Part shown: positions 28,384 through 37,167 of the stretch, one piece after another
Layout of the letters: the number at the start of each line of letters is the position of its first letter
How positions within the stretch are numbered: the first letter of the stretch is position 1
Source of the DNA: Rhizobiaceae bacterium
GTDB taxonomy: Bacteria; Pseudomonadota; Alphaproteobacteria; Rhizobiales; Rhizobiaceae
Length of the DNA: 64,000 nt
Reading direction: 5' to 3'
Assembly (NCBI GenBank): GCA_017640615.1
Contig: JAEPQK010000001.1
Span: forward strand, 620,001-684,000
The notes under the pieces: model-generated
Database searches by the model: none
The model's input: only the letters and a program-made list of their open reading frames with translations
What the model was told of the DNA's origin: nothing
Made by a program: the position numbers and the translations under genes

Positions 28384-29304
28384 CTACGCCTGCGCCGGGA
28401 AGAGGCCGCGCGGCTTGAGCGCCAGCACAACGGCCATAAGCAGATAGATCAGCATCGAAGCAATCGCGCCGCCGATGAGGCCGGCCTGCGATGGCGGCAG
28501 GAAAAGCTGCATGGCCTGCGGCAGCAGGAAGCGGCCCATCGTGTCGGTGACGCCGACCAGAACTGCTCCGATCAATGCGCCGCGGATCGAGCCGATGCCG
28601 CCAATGACGATGACCACGAATGCCAGGATCAGCACGGGTTCGCCCATGCCGACCTGCACGGACTGGATGGCACCGACCATCGCGCCCGCGAGGCCCGCAA
28701 GTGCTGCGCCCAGAGCGAAAACGACTGTGTAAAGCGTTGCAACATCGACGCCGAGCGCGCCGATCATTTCGCGATCGCTCTCCCCGGCTCGAATTCGCAT
28801 GCCAAGCCGCGTTTGGGTGATGAGCAGGTAGAGGCCGATCGCGACTGCAATACCGACGCCGATAATCGCAAGACGGTAGAGCTGGTAACGCGAGCCGCCG
28901 GGCAGCGGCACCGTGCCCTGAAGCAGTGTTGGAATATCGAGATAAAGCGGGATCGAGCCGAAGACCCAGCGCGTGCCCTCGGAAAATATCAGGATCAGCG
29001 CGAAGGTGGCGAGCACCTGATCGAGGTGATCGCGTGTGTAGAGCCTGCGGATAACGACGAGTTCGACGATCGCGCCCGCCGCCGCGGCCGCGGCCAGGCT
29101 CGCAACGAGGCCGATCCAGAAGGAACCGCTCCATGCGGCAACGACCGCGCAGGCGAAAGCGCCGACCATATAGAGTGAGCCATGCGCCAGGTTGATCAGC
29201 CCCATGACGCCGAAGATCAGTGTGAGCCCGGCAGCCATCAGGAAGAGCATGACGCCGAACTGCAGGCCGTTCAGCAACTGCTCGAGGAAAAGCGCGATTG
29301 TCAT
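28384..29304 (-). CDS. livH: Branched-chain amino acid-type ABC transporter permease LivH
   Basis: 306-residue permease with the LivH start LEQLLNGLQFGVMLFLMAAGLTL (in pieces), INLAHGSLYMVGAF and the coupling-loop segment RAGESDREMIGALGV. ATG 29304 preferred over TTG 29313. A 118-bp gap with a hairpin separates it from the binding-protein gene upstream. Confidence 0.9.
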   Translation of the reverse strand: MTIALFLEQLLNGLQFGVMLFLMAAGLTLIFGVMGLINLAHGSLYMVGAFACAVVAAWSGSFWIGLVASLAAAAAAGAIVELVVIRRLYTRDHLDQVLATFALILIFSEGTRWVFGSIPLYLDIPTLLQGTVPLPGGSRYQLYRLAIIGVGIAVAIGLYLLITQTRLGMRIRAGESDREMIGALGVDVATLYTVVFALGAALAGLAGAMVGAIQSVQVGMGEPVLILAFVVIVIGGIGSIRGALIGAVLVGVTDTMGRFLLPQAMQLFLPPSQAGLIGGAIASMLIYLLMAVVLALKPRGLFPAQA

Positions 29305-29371
29305 CGGCGACAAAGCCTCAGTGCCTACGCCGGCCAGTTAGGGCGGCGCACGGTGTCGAAGGGAAAAGGGT

Positions 29372-29399
29372 GGGGACGCGCGGGGGTGCGTGCGTCCCC
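29372..29399 (-). other. Stem-loop between livK-type gene and livH
   Basis: On the minus strand GGGGACGC pairs with GCGTCCCC over a C-rich loop and is followed by ACCCTTTTCCC. It is a possible partial terminator or stability hairpin separating the binding protein from the permease genes, like those at the other three transporter loci. Confidence 0.5.
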
Positions 29400-29422
29400 A
29401 GGAAGGCTCGCCCTGCGGGGGC

Positions 29423-30562
29423 TTACATGCCGCACTCGCCGGCGTAGGCGTCCTGATGGTCTTCGAACGCCGTTGCGATGATCTTGTTAGTGATCACCTC
29501 ACCTTCCTTGACCACCTCACGGACATAAATGTCCTGAATCGGGTGGTTGTTGTTGCCGAACTTGAAGTCGCCGCGCACCGAGGCGAAATCGGCTTCCTTC
29601 AGTGCTGCGCGGAATGCATCCGCATCCTTCACGTCAGCCTTGGCAGCCGCAGCGATAATCAGGTTAGCGGTGTCGTAGCCCTGACTAGCATAAAGCGAGG
29701 GCAGACGGCCATACTCGGCCTGGAACGTCTCAACGAACATCTTGTTGGCTTCGTTGTCGATGTCCTTGTTCCACTGCGAAGAGTTCTTCACGCCGAGTGC
29801 AGCATCGCCCACAGCGCCCAGAATATCCTGGCTGAAGGAGAATGCCGGTCCGAGAACCGGAAGCCCGACGTCGGACTGCGCATACTGCTTCATGAAGGCG
29901 ATTCCCATGCCACCGGGCAGGAAGAAGAAGATCGAATCCGCACCCGATGCGCGGATCTGCGCGATTTCGGCCGCGTAGTCGGTCTGGCCGAGCTGGGTGT
30001 AGACTTCGCCGGCGAGATCGCCGGTGTAGAAGCGCTTGAAGCCTGTGAGCGCGTCGGTGCCGGCCGGGTAGTTCGGCGCCATGATGAATGGCTTCGCGAA
30101 ACCTTCCTTGGTGGCGTAAGCGCCCATCGCCTCATGCAGATTGTCGTTCTGCCATGCGACGTTGAAATAGTTCTGGTGGCACTGCGACCCCGCCAGCGGC
30201 GAGGGGCCGGCATTGGGCGACAGATAGAACTTGTCCTGCGCAACCACGCTCGGCACGACGGCCATTGCAAGGTTTGACCAGATAATGCCGGTCAGGATGT
30301 CGACCTGATCGCTCTGGATCATCTTGTCGGCGAGCTGCACCGCGATTTCGGGCTTGCGCGCATCGTCCTCGGTGACGACTTCGATGTTGTTCGCGCCAGC
30401 ATTCTTCAGCGCCAGCATGAAGCCGTCGCGCACGTCGATGCCGAGGCCGGCGCCGCCGCCGGACAGGGTGGTGATCATGCCGACCTTAACGTTTTCGGCC
30501 ATCGCGGGCGCCGAAAGGCCAAGCGTAAGACCCAGCGCCAATGCTCCCAAAGTTTTTTTCAT
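29423..30562 (-). CDS. livK: Branched-chain amino acid-type ABC transporter substrate-binding protein
   Basis: 379 residues. Signal peptide 1-22 (MKKTLGALALGL..., cleaved before ENVKVG), then the Leu/Ile/Val-binding type I fold: KVGMITTLSGGGAGLG and the DDARKPEIAVQLADKMI segment. RBS GGGAGGAAT immediately precedes ATG 30562. Some family members bind aromatic compounds or amides, and the divergent arylformamidase-like gene keeps that possibility open. Confidence 0.88.
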   Translation of the reverse strand: MKKTLGALALGLTLGLSAPAMAENVKVGMITTLSGGGAGLGIDVRDGFMLALKNAGANNIEVVTEDDARKPEIAVQLADKMIQSDQVDILTGIIWSNLAMAVVPSVVAQDKFYLSPNAGPSPLAGSQCHQNYFNVAWQNDNLHEAMGAYATKEGFAKPFIMAPNYPAGTDALTGFKRFYTGDLAGEVYTQLGQTDYAAEIAQIRASGADSIFFFLPGGMGIAFMKQYAQSDVGLPVLGPAFSFSQDILGAVGDAALGVKNSSQWNKDIDNEANKMFVETFQAEYGRLPSLYASQGYDTANLIIAAAAKADVKDADAFRAALKEADFASVRGDFKFGNNNHPIQDIYVREVVKEGEVITNKIIATAFEDHQDAYAGECGM

Positions 30563-30773
30563 TCCATTCCTCCCAATTGTCGCACCATGCGTAGCCGGAA
30601 ACCGGGCTTCCGGACAACAGTGCCAGCGCCCATCTTTTTCGCGGGCTCCGATGCTAGATTCCACAGATCGGCGGGAAATTCCAGTTATTTTATACTTAAA
30701 GCAATTGGTGTGGCTTGGCCAATGGCATGGCTGGCGTTATGCAAGCGCACGCGTGACAGCCTGGGGCCGGCAG

Positions 30774-31604
30774 ATGATCCTCTATTCAGTGAACGACTGG
30801 AACGACGCCTACGCCAATATGCAGCATATTCCTGGCGGCGAGGGCTGGCCGGATATCTGGTCGGCGGCGTCGAAGACATACCGCGCGGAGATGGAGGCCA
30901 AGGGCAAGTCCAAGCTTGGCCTTGCCTACGGGGACGGCGAGCGCAACCGATTCGACCTGTTTTTGCCTGAAGGCGAAACCAAAGGCCTCGTCGTCTTCGT
31001 GCATGGCGGCTACTGGATGCGCTTCGATTGCACGATGTGGTCGCATCTGGCGCAGGGCTGCGTGGAGAATGGTTGGGCCGTGGCGATGCCGAGTTACACG
31101 CTGGCGCCGCATGCTCGCATTTCGGACATTACGCGCGAGGTCGGGCAGGCGATTACGGCCGCAGCCGAGATGATCTCCGGGCCGATCCGGCTCACCGGAC
31201 ATTCGGCGGGCGGGCATCTCGTGACACGCATGATTTCTTCGACATCGCCGCTGCCGGAAGCGGTGCGCGCACGGGTCGCGCATACGGTGTCGATTTCGGG
31301 CGTGCACGACCTGCGGCCTTTGCTCAATCTCGCGCTCAACGAAACGCTGCGGCTCGACACGGTGGAAGCTGAGGCAGAAAGCCCCGCACTTCTGGCGCCG
31401 CTGGCCGCCGCGAAAGTGACGTGCTGGGTTGGGGCCGGGGAGCGGGCGGAGTTTTTGCGCCAGAATGCGCTGCTCGCGAATATCTGGACCGGGCTTGGCG
31501 CAAAAACCGCGGTCTATGAGGAGCCGGACTGCCACCATTTCAACGTAGTGGACGGGTTGGCCGCACGCGACAGCGCGATCACACGCACACTTCTCGATTC
31601 CTAA
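30774..31604 (+). CDS. Alpha/beta hydrolase, arylformamidase-like
   Basis: 276 residues. Oxyanion motif HGGYW (77-81), nucleophile in GHSAGGHL (about 143), and a terminal histidine region DCHHFNVVDG. This combination is characteristic of kynurenine-formamidase-type esterases of the HSL-like group. No other tryptophan-catabolism genes are in the window, so an amide/ester hydrolase of unknown substrate is the safer call. It is followed closely by pyrC. ATG 30774 gives the family length. Confidence 0.72.
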   Translation: MILYSVNDWNDAYANMQHIPGGEGWPDIWSAASKTYRAEMEAKGKSKLGLAYGDGERNRFDLFLPEGETKGLVVFVHGGYWMRFDCTMWSHLAQGCVENGWAVAMPSYTLAPHARISDITREVGQAITAAAEMISGPIRLTGHSAGGHLVTRMISSTSPLPEAVRARVAHTVSISGVHDLRPLLNLALNETLRLDTVEAEAESPALLAPLAAAKVTCWVGAGERAEFLRQNALLANIWTGLGAKTAVYEEPDCHHFNVVDGLAARDSAITRTLLDS

Positions 31605-31613
31605 GCGACGACG

Positions 31614-32651
31614 ATGACCTCGATTTCTCTGCGCCGTCCCGACGACTGGCACCTGCATCTGCGGGATGGGTCGATGCTTGAAGCGGTGCTACCCTACAGT
31701 TCGGCCAACTTCGCCCGCGCCATCATCATGCCCAATCTGGTGCCGCCGGTGGTGACGGTGAAGGATGCGGTGGCCTATCGCGAACGGATCATGGCCGCGC
31801 TGCCCGGGGGCCACGACTTCACACCGCTGATGACGCTCTATCTGACCGAGCAGACAGATCCGGCCGACGTCGCCGCCGGTTTTGCGGACGGGGTCGTGAC
31901 TGCGGTGAAGCTTTATCCGGCAGGCGCCACCACCAACTCGCAGTCGGGCGTGCGCGACATCGAAAAGGCCATGCCCGTTTTGGAGAAGATGGCCGAGATC
32001 GGCATGCCGCTTTGCGTGCATGGGGAAGTGACCGATCCTGATATCGATATCTTCGACCGGGAGGCGGTATTCATCGAGCGTGTGCTCGATCCGGTGCGCA
32101 AGCGCCTGCCTGGTCTGCGTGTGGTGATGGAGCATGTGACGACCTCGAACGGGGTCGATTACGTCCGCAGCCAGCAGAACGACATCGCAGCGACGATCAC
32201 CACGCACCACCTGATCATCAATCGCAATGCGATCCTCGCCGGCGGTATACGCCCGCATTATTACTGTCTGCCCGTTGCCAAGCGCGAGAGCCACCGGTTG
32301 GCGCTGCGCGACGCAGCCACCTCCGGCGATGCGCGCTTCTTCCTCGGCACGGACTCCGCCCCGCATCTCGATCCTCTGAAGGAAAGCGCCTGCGGCTGTG
32401 CCGGCATCTTCACAGCGATCAACACCATGCCGCTGCTGGCGCATGTGTTCGAAGAAGAAGGCGCGCTGGACAGGCTCGAGGCCTTCGCCTCGCTCAATGG
32501 CCCTGCCTTCTACCGCCTGCCGCCCAACGAAACCCGCATCACGCTGACCCGGCAAGACACACCCGTCACCTTCCCGCCAAAGATCGACACCGCAGACGGA
32601 CCCGTCACCGTGTTCGATCCGGGGTTTGAGGTTCACTGGGTCGCAAGCTGA
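31614..32651 (+). CDS. pyrC: Dihydroorotase
   Basis: 345 residues, the E. coli PyrC-type (class II) length. Metal ligands: HLHLRDG near the N-terminus, the carboxylated lysine in AVKLYPAG, His in VHGEVTD and EHVTT, and Asp in LGTDSAPH. It converts carbamoyl aspartate to dihydroorotate in pyrimidine synthesis. The gene is nine bases after the hydrolase, an unusual partner for a housekeeping gene. Confidence 0.94.
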   Translation: MTSISLRRPDDWHLHLRDGSMLEAVLPYSSANFARAIIMPNLVPPVVTVKDAVAYRERIMAALPGGHDFTPLMTLYLTEQTDPADVAAGFADGVVTAVKLYPAGATTNSQSGVRDIEKAMPVLEKMAEIGMPLCVHGEVTDPDIDIFDREAVFIERVLDPVRKRLPGLRVVMEHVTTSNGVDYVRSQQNDIAATITTHHLIINRNAILAGGIRPHYYCLPVAKRESHRLALRDAATSGDARFFLGTDSAPHLDPLKESACGCAGIFTAINTMPLLAHVFEEEGALDRLEAFASLNGPAFYRLPPNETRITLTRQDTPVTFPPKIDTADGPVTVFDPGFEVHWVAS

Positions 32652-32690
32652 TTTGAATATTGGCGGTGCGCCCGCTGCAGCGTAGTCTGA

Positions 32691-32710
32691 CACCAGAACG
32701 TAAACTGGTG
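32691..32710. promoter_or_regulatory. Inverted repeat upstream of LysR gene
   Basis: CACCAG (32691-32696) and CTGGTG (32705-32710) with an 8-nt spacer, ending eight bases before the LysR start. Could be an autoregulatory site or a hairpin at the 5' end of the mRNA. Short arms, so weak evidence. Confidence 0.25.
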
Positions 32711-32718
32711 CGACTGCC

Positions 32719-33624
32719 ATGGTGCGCCGCTTTTACCGCCTACCACCGCTGACCACGCTGGCGACTTTCGAAGCGGCGGCGCGCCACCAGAGCGTGAAGC
32801 ATGCGGCGGCGGAGCTGAATGTGACGCCGGGTGCGGTCAGCCACCAGATCAAGGCGCTGGAAGGAGAGGTGGGCACGTCGCTCTTTCGGCGCGTGCACCG
32901 GGGCATCGAACTCACCGGCGCGGGCCGCGAGCTTTATGCGGTGTTGTCGCGTGGATTTCAGGAAACAGCTTCGGTACTCGACCGTCTGCGGGCGGAAAAT
33001 CCGGGTGCTGAAATTCAGGTAGGGGCCTCCACGGCGGTTGCTGCTCTCTGGCTGATGCCGCGCATCACCGATTTCTGGTCGCAGCACCCCGATATCCGCA
33101 TATCGCTCTACATCTCGGACGATGTGAACGAGCTGCTCGCCTCCCGCTCCGACCTCATGATCCGCTATGGCAGCGGCGACTGGCCCGATTGCGAGGCCGA
33201 GCATGTGTTCGATGACGAACTGATGCCGGTGTGCAGCCCGGACTTCGCGCGCGCCAACCCTGTGACGGATGTCGATGCGCTGGCCGAACTGCCGCTGATC
33301 CAGATGCACAGCGTGGATGCCGGCTGGACCACCTGGCGCGAATGGTTTGCCATGGTCGGGCGGCCGGGCGCGGCTATCAAAGGACCCTCGTTCAACAATT
33401 ATACGATCGCGCTGCAGGCGGCCGAAAACGGCACCGGCGTCGCGCTGGGATGGCGGCGGCTCATTGCGCCGCGGCTGGAGGCCGATGCTCTGGTGTCGCT
33501 CACCGACATTTCCGTCGAGGCGCCGGGTGCGTTTTTTCTGTGCCTGCGGCGCGAGCGCAGTTCGAAACCGGACCTCCATCTGTTGCTCGACTGGCTGCGG
33601 GTCGGCCCGCAGATTGCGGCTTGA
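32719..33624 (+). CDS. LysR-family transcriptional regulator (GcvA-like)
   Basis: 301 residues. N-terminal helix-turn-helix with the GcvA-group start YRLPPLTTLATFEAAARHQS and LNVTPGAVSHQIKALE, followed by a periplasmic-binding-like effector domain. It lies directly upstream of, and co-directional with, a Rieske oxygenase gene and probably controls it. The effector is unknown. Confidence 0.9.
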   Translation: MVRRFYRLPPLTTLATFEAAARHQSVKHAAAELNVTPGAVSHQIKALEGEVGTSLFRRVHRGIELTGAGRELYAVLSRGFQETASVLDRLRAENPGAEIQVGASTAVAALWLMPRITDFWSQHPDIRISLYISDDVNELLASRSDLMIRYGSGDWPDCEAEHVFDDELMPVCSPDFARANPVTDVDALAELPLIQMHSVDAGWTTWREWFAMVGRPGAAIKGPSFNNYTIALQAAENGTGVALGWRRLIAPRLEADALVSLTDISVEAPGAFFLCLRRERSSKPDLHLLLDWLRVGPQIAA

Positions 33625-33625
33625 G

Positions 33626-33640
33626 TTGAGTTCAATTCAA
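33626..33640. promoter_or_regulatory. Candidate LysR box before the Rieske oxygenase gene
   Basis: TTGA-N7-TCAA, which satisfies the T-N11-A rule for LysR-type sites, lies just after the lysR-type stop and about 77 bp before the Rieske gene start. Position and form suit activation of the downstream gene by the LysR protein. Confidence 0.35.
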
Positions 33641-33717
33641 CAAAGCTGCCGATTTTAGCTTCTTGTGCGTATTTCCGGTTGGGATCAATCTCAAGCGAAA
33701 GCCGGGAGGTTCCGCCG

Positions 33718-34881
33718 ATGCTGAAGCGCATAGATGCCGCGTTGGAAGAGGTCAGGAAGCCGGTCAGTACGGCCAACGGTCTGCCAAACGTATTCTACAC
33801 GGAGGCCGCGACCTTCGCGGAGGAGCGCGAGGCAGTGCTCTTCGCGAACTGGTCGGCGATCGGTTTTGCCAGCGACATTGCGGGCCCGGGCGAGGCGATG
33901 CCGATCGATTTTGCCGGCATGCCGCTGCTTGCGGTGCGCGACCGGGAGGGAACGGTGCGTGTGTTCCAGAACACGTGCCGGCATCGCGGCATGATCCTGA
34001 TCGAAGAAAAGCGCACCATCACTGGTGCTATCCGCTGCCCCTATCACTCGTGGAGCTATGCGCTGGATGGCGAACTGCGCGCGACGCCGCATGTCGGCGG
34101 TCCTGGCCACAACATGCATGACGATATCTGCCGCGAGGCGCTTGGTCTGATCGAAATCCGCAGCCACATCTGGCGCGACGTGATCTTCGTCAACGTGTCG
34201 GGAAATGCGCCCGACTTCGAGATCTATGCCGCCGATCTGATCGAGCGCTGGCGCGAGTTCGATCAGCCGCTGTTTTTCGGCGGCGCCGACAGCGCGTTTC
34301 AGCTCGAGGTCGATTGCAACTGGAAGCTGGCAGTAGAGAACTATTGCGAGAGCTATCATCTGCCATGGGTGCATCCTGGCCTGAACAGCTATTCGCGACT
34401 GGAGGATCATTATCACATCGAAGCGCCGGGGCTCTATTCGGGCCAAGGCACGCATGTCTACAGGCCGATGATTGACGAAAGCGGCAGCCGTTTCGCAGAT
34501 TTCGCGGGGCTGCATTCCAGGTGGGAGAGTGCGGCGGAATATATCGCGCTCTACCCGAACGTGCTGTTCGGCGTTCACCGCGACCATGCCTATGCGATCA
34601 TTCTGCAGCCCGTGTCACATGAGCGCACGATCGAACATGTCGCGATCTACTATGCGAGCGCCGACATGCTGGCCGGCGACCGGGCGGAACTACGCGCAGC
34701 CAACAGCGGCATGTGGAAGGCGGTGTTCGAAGAAGACATCTTCGTAGTGGAAGGCATGCAGCGGGGGCGGCACGGCGTGCGGTTCGACGGCGGGCGTTTT
34801 TCGCCGGTCATGGACGGGCCCACGCATCTTTTCCACGCATGGGTGGCCGACCAGTTCGTGGCGGCGGGCCACGGTGCCTGA
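33718..34881 (+). CDS. Rieske-type ring-hydroxylating/demethylating oxygenase, alpha subunit
   Basis: 387 residues. The Rieske 2Fe-2S ligands are CRH (87-89) and CPYH (107-110); the mononuclear-iron region is NWKLAVENYCESYHLPWVHP near residue 205. The size suits alpha subunits of the group that includes carnitine, betaine and stachydrine oxygenases as well as aromatic dioxygenases. No beta subunit, ferredoxin or reductase gene is adjacent, so it must borrow electrons from elsewhere. ATG 33718 follows GGGAGG. Substrate unknown. Confidence 0.87.
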   Translation: MLKRIDAALEEVRKPVSTANGLPNVFYTEAATFAEEREAVLFANWSAIGFASDIAGPGEAMPIDFAGMPLLAVRDREGTVRVFQNTCRHRGMILIEEKRTITGAIRCPYHSWSYALDGELRATPHVGGPGHNMHDDICREALGLIEIRSHIWRDVIFVNVSGNAPDFEIYAADLIERWREFDQPLFFGGADSAFQLEVDCNWKLAVENYCESYHLPWVHPGLNSYSRLEDHYHIEAPGLYSGQGTHVYRPMIDESGSRFADFAGLHSRWESAAEYIALYPNVLFGVHRDHAYAIILQPVSHERTIEHVAIYYASADMLAGDRAELRAANSGMWKAVFEEDIFVVEGMQRGRHGVRFDGGRFSPVMDGPTHLFHAWVADQFVAAGHGA

Positions 34882-35194
34882 GGCCACCACATTGGGGCGC
34901 GGGTCGATAGACGCCGCCCTGCTCGATGCGCATGCGCGCCACGACCATGCGGCGCTGGTGAGCCTTTATGCGCAAGCGGCCGACATGTTCGAGGAGAGCG
35001 GCGAGGAAGATGCGGCGTGCTTTTACCTGACGCACGCTTATGTCTTCGCGCTGGAACAGGGACTGCCGCAGCAGGCCGGGCTTCATGCACGCTTGTGCGC
35101 CAAGGGCCGCGACCGGCCGCGAGACGGTCAGGGGATCGGCTCAGCCGCGCCTAGTTACCCTTGGGCGCGACGACCTCACCATCTTCCTTGGTGA
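34874..35194 (+). CDS. Small helical protein of unknown function
   Basis: About 106 residues starting with GTG, which overlaps the Rieske gene end by eight bases. The core, LLDAHARHDHAALVSLYAQA then EDAACFYLTHAYVFALEQG, is helical with a TPR-like two-helix pattern and does not look like chance translation. The last part overlaps convergent arsC by 44 bases. Possibly a partner of the Rieske oxygenase; no function can be assigned. Confidence 0.5.
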   Translation: MPEATTLGRGSIDAALLDAHARHDHAALVSLYAQAADMFEESGEEDAACFYLTHAYVFALEQGLPQQAGLHARLCAKGRDRPRDGQGIGSAAPSYPWARRPHHLPW

Positions 35195-35561
35195 ATGCGC
35201 CGATCTCGGCATTCGGCAGAAGGTCGAGCACGGCTTCGGACGGGCGGCAGAGTTTTGTGCCGAGCGGGGTGACGACAACCGGTCGGTTCATGAGGATCGG
35301 ATGCGCAACCATGAAATCGATGAGCTCGTCGTCGCTCCATTTCGGGTCGTCGAGGCCGAGTTCATCGTAAGGTGTGCCCTTGCGGCGTAGAAGATCGCGC
35401 GGGGCGATGCCCATGGCCGCAATCAGCTCAACCAGCTTCTCGCGCGTCGGCGGCGTTTTCAAATATTCGATGACCTTGGGCTCCACGCCGGATTGCTGGA
35501 TCATGGCAAGCGTGTTGCGCGAGGTGCCGCATTTCGGATTGTGGTAGATCGTGATGGTCAT
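35151..35561 (-). CDS. arsC: Arsenate reductase, glutaredoxin-dependent type
   Basis: 136 residues of the ArsC/Spx fold. The catalytic cysteine is in HNPKCGTSRNTLA (Cys11), and the arginine residues that hold arsenate are seen in PPTRE and MNRPVV. Reduces arsenate to arsenite using glutathione/glutaredoxin. Its start overlaps the aqpS stop by four bases, and it is the last gene of the ars operon. Confidence 0.92.
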   Translation of the reverse strand: MTITIYHNPKCGTSRNTLAMIQQSGVEPKVIEYLKTPPTREKLVELIAAMGIAPRDLLRRKGTPYDELGLDDPKWSDDELIDFMVAHPILMNRPVVVTPLGTKLCRPSEAVLDLLPNAEIGAFTKEDGEVVAPKGN

Positions 35562-36247
35562 TCTGCTGCCTCCGGCTGCGATTTCGCATAGGCCGCGCCA
35601 AACATCCAGCCCGCGACGAGCGCTGCCAGCACCGCGCCGACAAGTTCGGCGGCAATGAAGCCGGGCACATCGACCGGACGGATGCCAGAGAAGGTGTCGG
35701 TGAAGCCCCGTGCGATCGCCACCGCCGGATTGGCGAAGGAGGTGGAGGCTGTAAACCAGTAAGCGGCGGTGATGTAGAGGCCGACAAGCCACGGAACGGC
35801 GTCGGAACGGAAGCGGATGCCGGCAAAGATCGTGAAAACGAGACCGAAGGCGGCGACGAATTCGGCGAACCACTGGGCATTGCCGGTACGCTCCGTCAGC
35901 GATGCCTGAATGAGCGGAAGCTCGAACATGGCGTGGGCGACGACGGCGCCGAGAACGCCGCCGGCGATCTGCGCTGCAACATAGGTGAGGGCGGTGCCCG
36001 GCTCGATTTCGCGGCGGATCAGGAATGCGACCGTGACGGCGGGGTTGAAATGCGCCCCCGACACTGGTCCCAGAATGGTGATCAGCACGACGAGGATCGC
36101 GCCTGTGGGAATGGTGTTGCCGAGCAGCGCGAGTGCAACGTCGTCGGTCAGGCGGTTGGCCATGATGCCGGAGCCAACCACCGTGCAAACAAGCAAAAGG
36201 GTGCCCAGCGCCTCGGCTGCAAGACGCCGTGGAGTATCGAATTCCAT
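35558..36247 (-). CDS. aqpS: Aquaporin-family arsenite channel
   Basis: 229-residue MIP-family protein with six helices and two half-helix motifs. The first NPA is canonical (SGAHFNPAVT); the second is in TSFANPAVAIARG. In Sinorhizobium meliloti an aquaglyceroporin (AqpS) replaces ArsB as the arsenite exit route in the ars operon, and the position here between two arsenate reductases points to the same role. It is one gene after the LMW-type reductase. Confidence 0.88.
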   Translation of the reverse strand: MEFDTPRRLAAEALGTLLLVCTVVGSGIMANRLTDDVALALLGNTIPTGAILVVLITILGPVSGAHFNPAVTVAFLIRREIEPGTALTYVAAQIAGGVLGAVVAHAMFELPLIQASLTERTGNAQWFAEFVAAFGLVFTIFAGIRFRSDAVPWLVGLYITAAYWFTASTSFANPAVAIARGFTDTFSGIRPVDVPGFIAAELVGAVLAALVAGWMFGAAYAKSQPEAAE

Positions 36248-36248
36248 A

Positions 36249-36758
36249 TCAGCTTGCCTCGGAGTGCTCGCGGCCGATGTCGTCGAGCCGCTTCTGTAGC
36301 GCCAGCCGGTCGAGCGATGCGAGCGGCAGCGAGGTGAAGATCGAAATGCGGTTGTTGAGCATGCGATAAGCGTCGGAAAAGGCGAAGCGGATTTCGGCTT
36401 CGGAACCTTCGGCGGCCGCGGGGTCGGGCACGCCCCAATGCGCCGTCATGGGCTGGCCGGGCCACACCGGACAGGCCTCCTGCGCGGCGCTATCGCAGAC
36501 GGTGAAAACGAAATCGAGCTTGGGCGCATCCGGCGCTGCAAATTCCTGCCAGTCCTTGGAGCGCGCGAAGGAGATGTCATGGTTGAGGCTTTTCAACAGG
36601 TCCAGCGTGTAGGGGTGGACTTCGCCCTTGGGTTGCGATCCCGCCGAATAGCCCTTGAAGCGGCCCATGCCGACCCGGTTTATGATGGCCTCGGCGATGA
36701 TGGAGCGCGCCGAATTGCCGGTGCACAGGAACAGCACATTGTAGATCTGATCGCTCAT
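36249..36758 (-). CDS. Arsenate reductase, low-molecular-weight phosphatase type
   Basis: 169 residues. The P-loop LFLCTGNSARSIIAEA gives the CX5RS phosphatase signature, and VCDSAAQEACPVWPG provides the second and third redox cysteines expected of thioredoxin-coupled ArsC. The stop is one base before the aqpS start. A second arsenate reductase of a different fold is two genes downstream. ATG 36758 was chosen over an upstream in-frame start that lacks family similarity. Confidence 0.87.
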   Translation of the reverse strand: MSDQIYNVLFLCTGNSARSIIAEAIINRVGMGRFKGYSAGSQPKGEVHPYTLDLLKSLNHDISFARSKDWQEFAAPDAPKLDFVFTVCDSAAQEACPVWPGQPMTAHWGVPDPAAAEGSEAEIRFAFSDAYRMLNNRISIFTSLPLASLDRLALQKRLDDIGREHSEAS

Positions 36759-36781
36759 GACACGCCTCCTTTCAGGCGAGA

Positions 36782-37114
36782 CTAGCAGTCGCAGGCGACC
36801 GCATTGATGACAGGCCGGCACATCTCCGGCCGGCCGTTGCAGCAATCTTCCATCAGATATGCGAGCAGGTCTCGGAAGCCGGTCATGTCGGCCACATACC
36901 GGATCGTGCGGCCGTCGCGCTCTGCTCGGATAAGGCCGGCATGGTCGAGCACTTTCAGATGCGCGGAGGTGGTGTTTTGCACCGTGCCCAGCTGCCGGGC
37001 GATTTCGCCGGCGGGCAGGCCTTCAGCGCCACTGCGCACCAGCAGGCGAAACACATCAAGCCGGGTCTCCTGACCAAGAGCGGCAAGCGCGGCGAGGGAA
37101 GACTTCTTATCCAT
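36782..37114 (-). CDS. arsR: ArsR-family arsenic-responsive repressor
   Basis: 110 residues. Winged helix with GEIARQLGTVQNTTSAHLKVLDHAGLI split over the recognition helix region. The C-terminus is cysteine-rich: DCCNGRPEMCRPV plus a final CDC, resembling ArsR proteins that sense As(III) through a C-terminal cysteine cluster instead of the alpha-3 CVC site. First gene of the arsR-arsC(LMW)-aqpS-arsC operon, with a candidate operator just upstream. Confidence 0.9.
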   Translation of the reverse strand: MDKKSSLAALAALGQETRLDVFRLLVRSGAEGLPAGEIARQLGTVQNTTSAHLKVLDHAGLIRAERDGRTIRYVADMTGFRDLLAYLMEDCCNGRPEMCRPVINAVACDC

Positions 37115-37117
37115 ATA

Positions 37118-37140
37118 TCCAAGATTCTCGATATTTTGGA
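37118..37140. promoter_or_regulatory. Candidate ArsR operator/promoter
   Basis: Inverted repeat TCCAA (37118-37122) and TTGGA (37136-37140) around an A+T-rich centre, starting four bases upstream of the arsR ATG on the minus strand. Position and base composition fit an autoregulated ars promoter. Confidence 0.4.
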
Positions 37141-37151
37141 AACGAATAGTC

Positions 37152-37167
37152 CCCCGCGAAGGCGGGG
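37152..37167. repeat. Short G+C palindrome between DUF2161 gene and arsR
   Basis: CCCCGC / GCGGGG around GAAG, directly after the stop codon of the DUF2161 gene on the minus strand. It may end that transcript before arsR or be a copy of a short dispersed rhizobial palindrome; there is no T-run. Confidence 0.4.

Noticed and set aside
27764-29134. Minus-strand frame overlapping livM and livH in another reading frame
   Set aside because: livM and livH have conserved permease motifs; the overlapping frame is arginine-rich and has no family similarity.
37118-37167. Rho-independent terminator upstream of arsR
   Set aside because: The 37152-37167 hairpin has no T-run on either side, so it was listed only as a palindrome.
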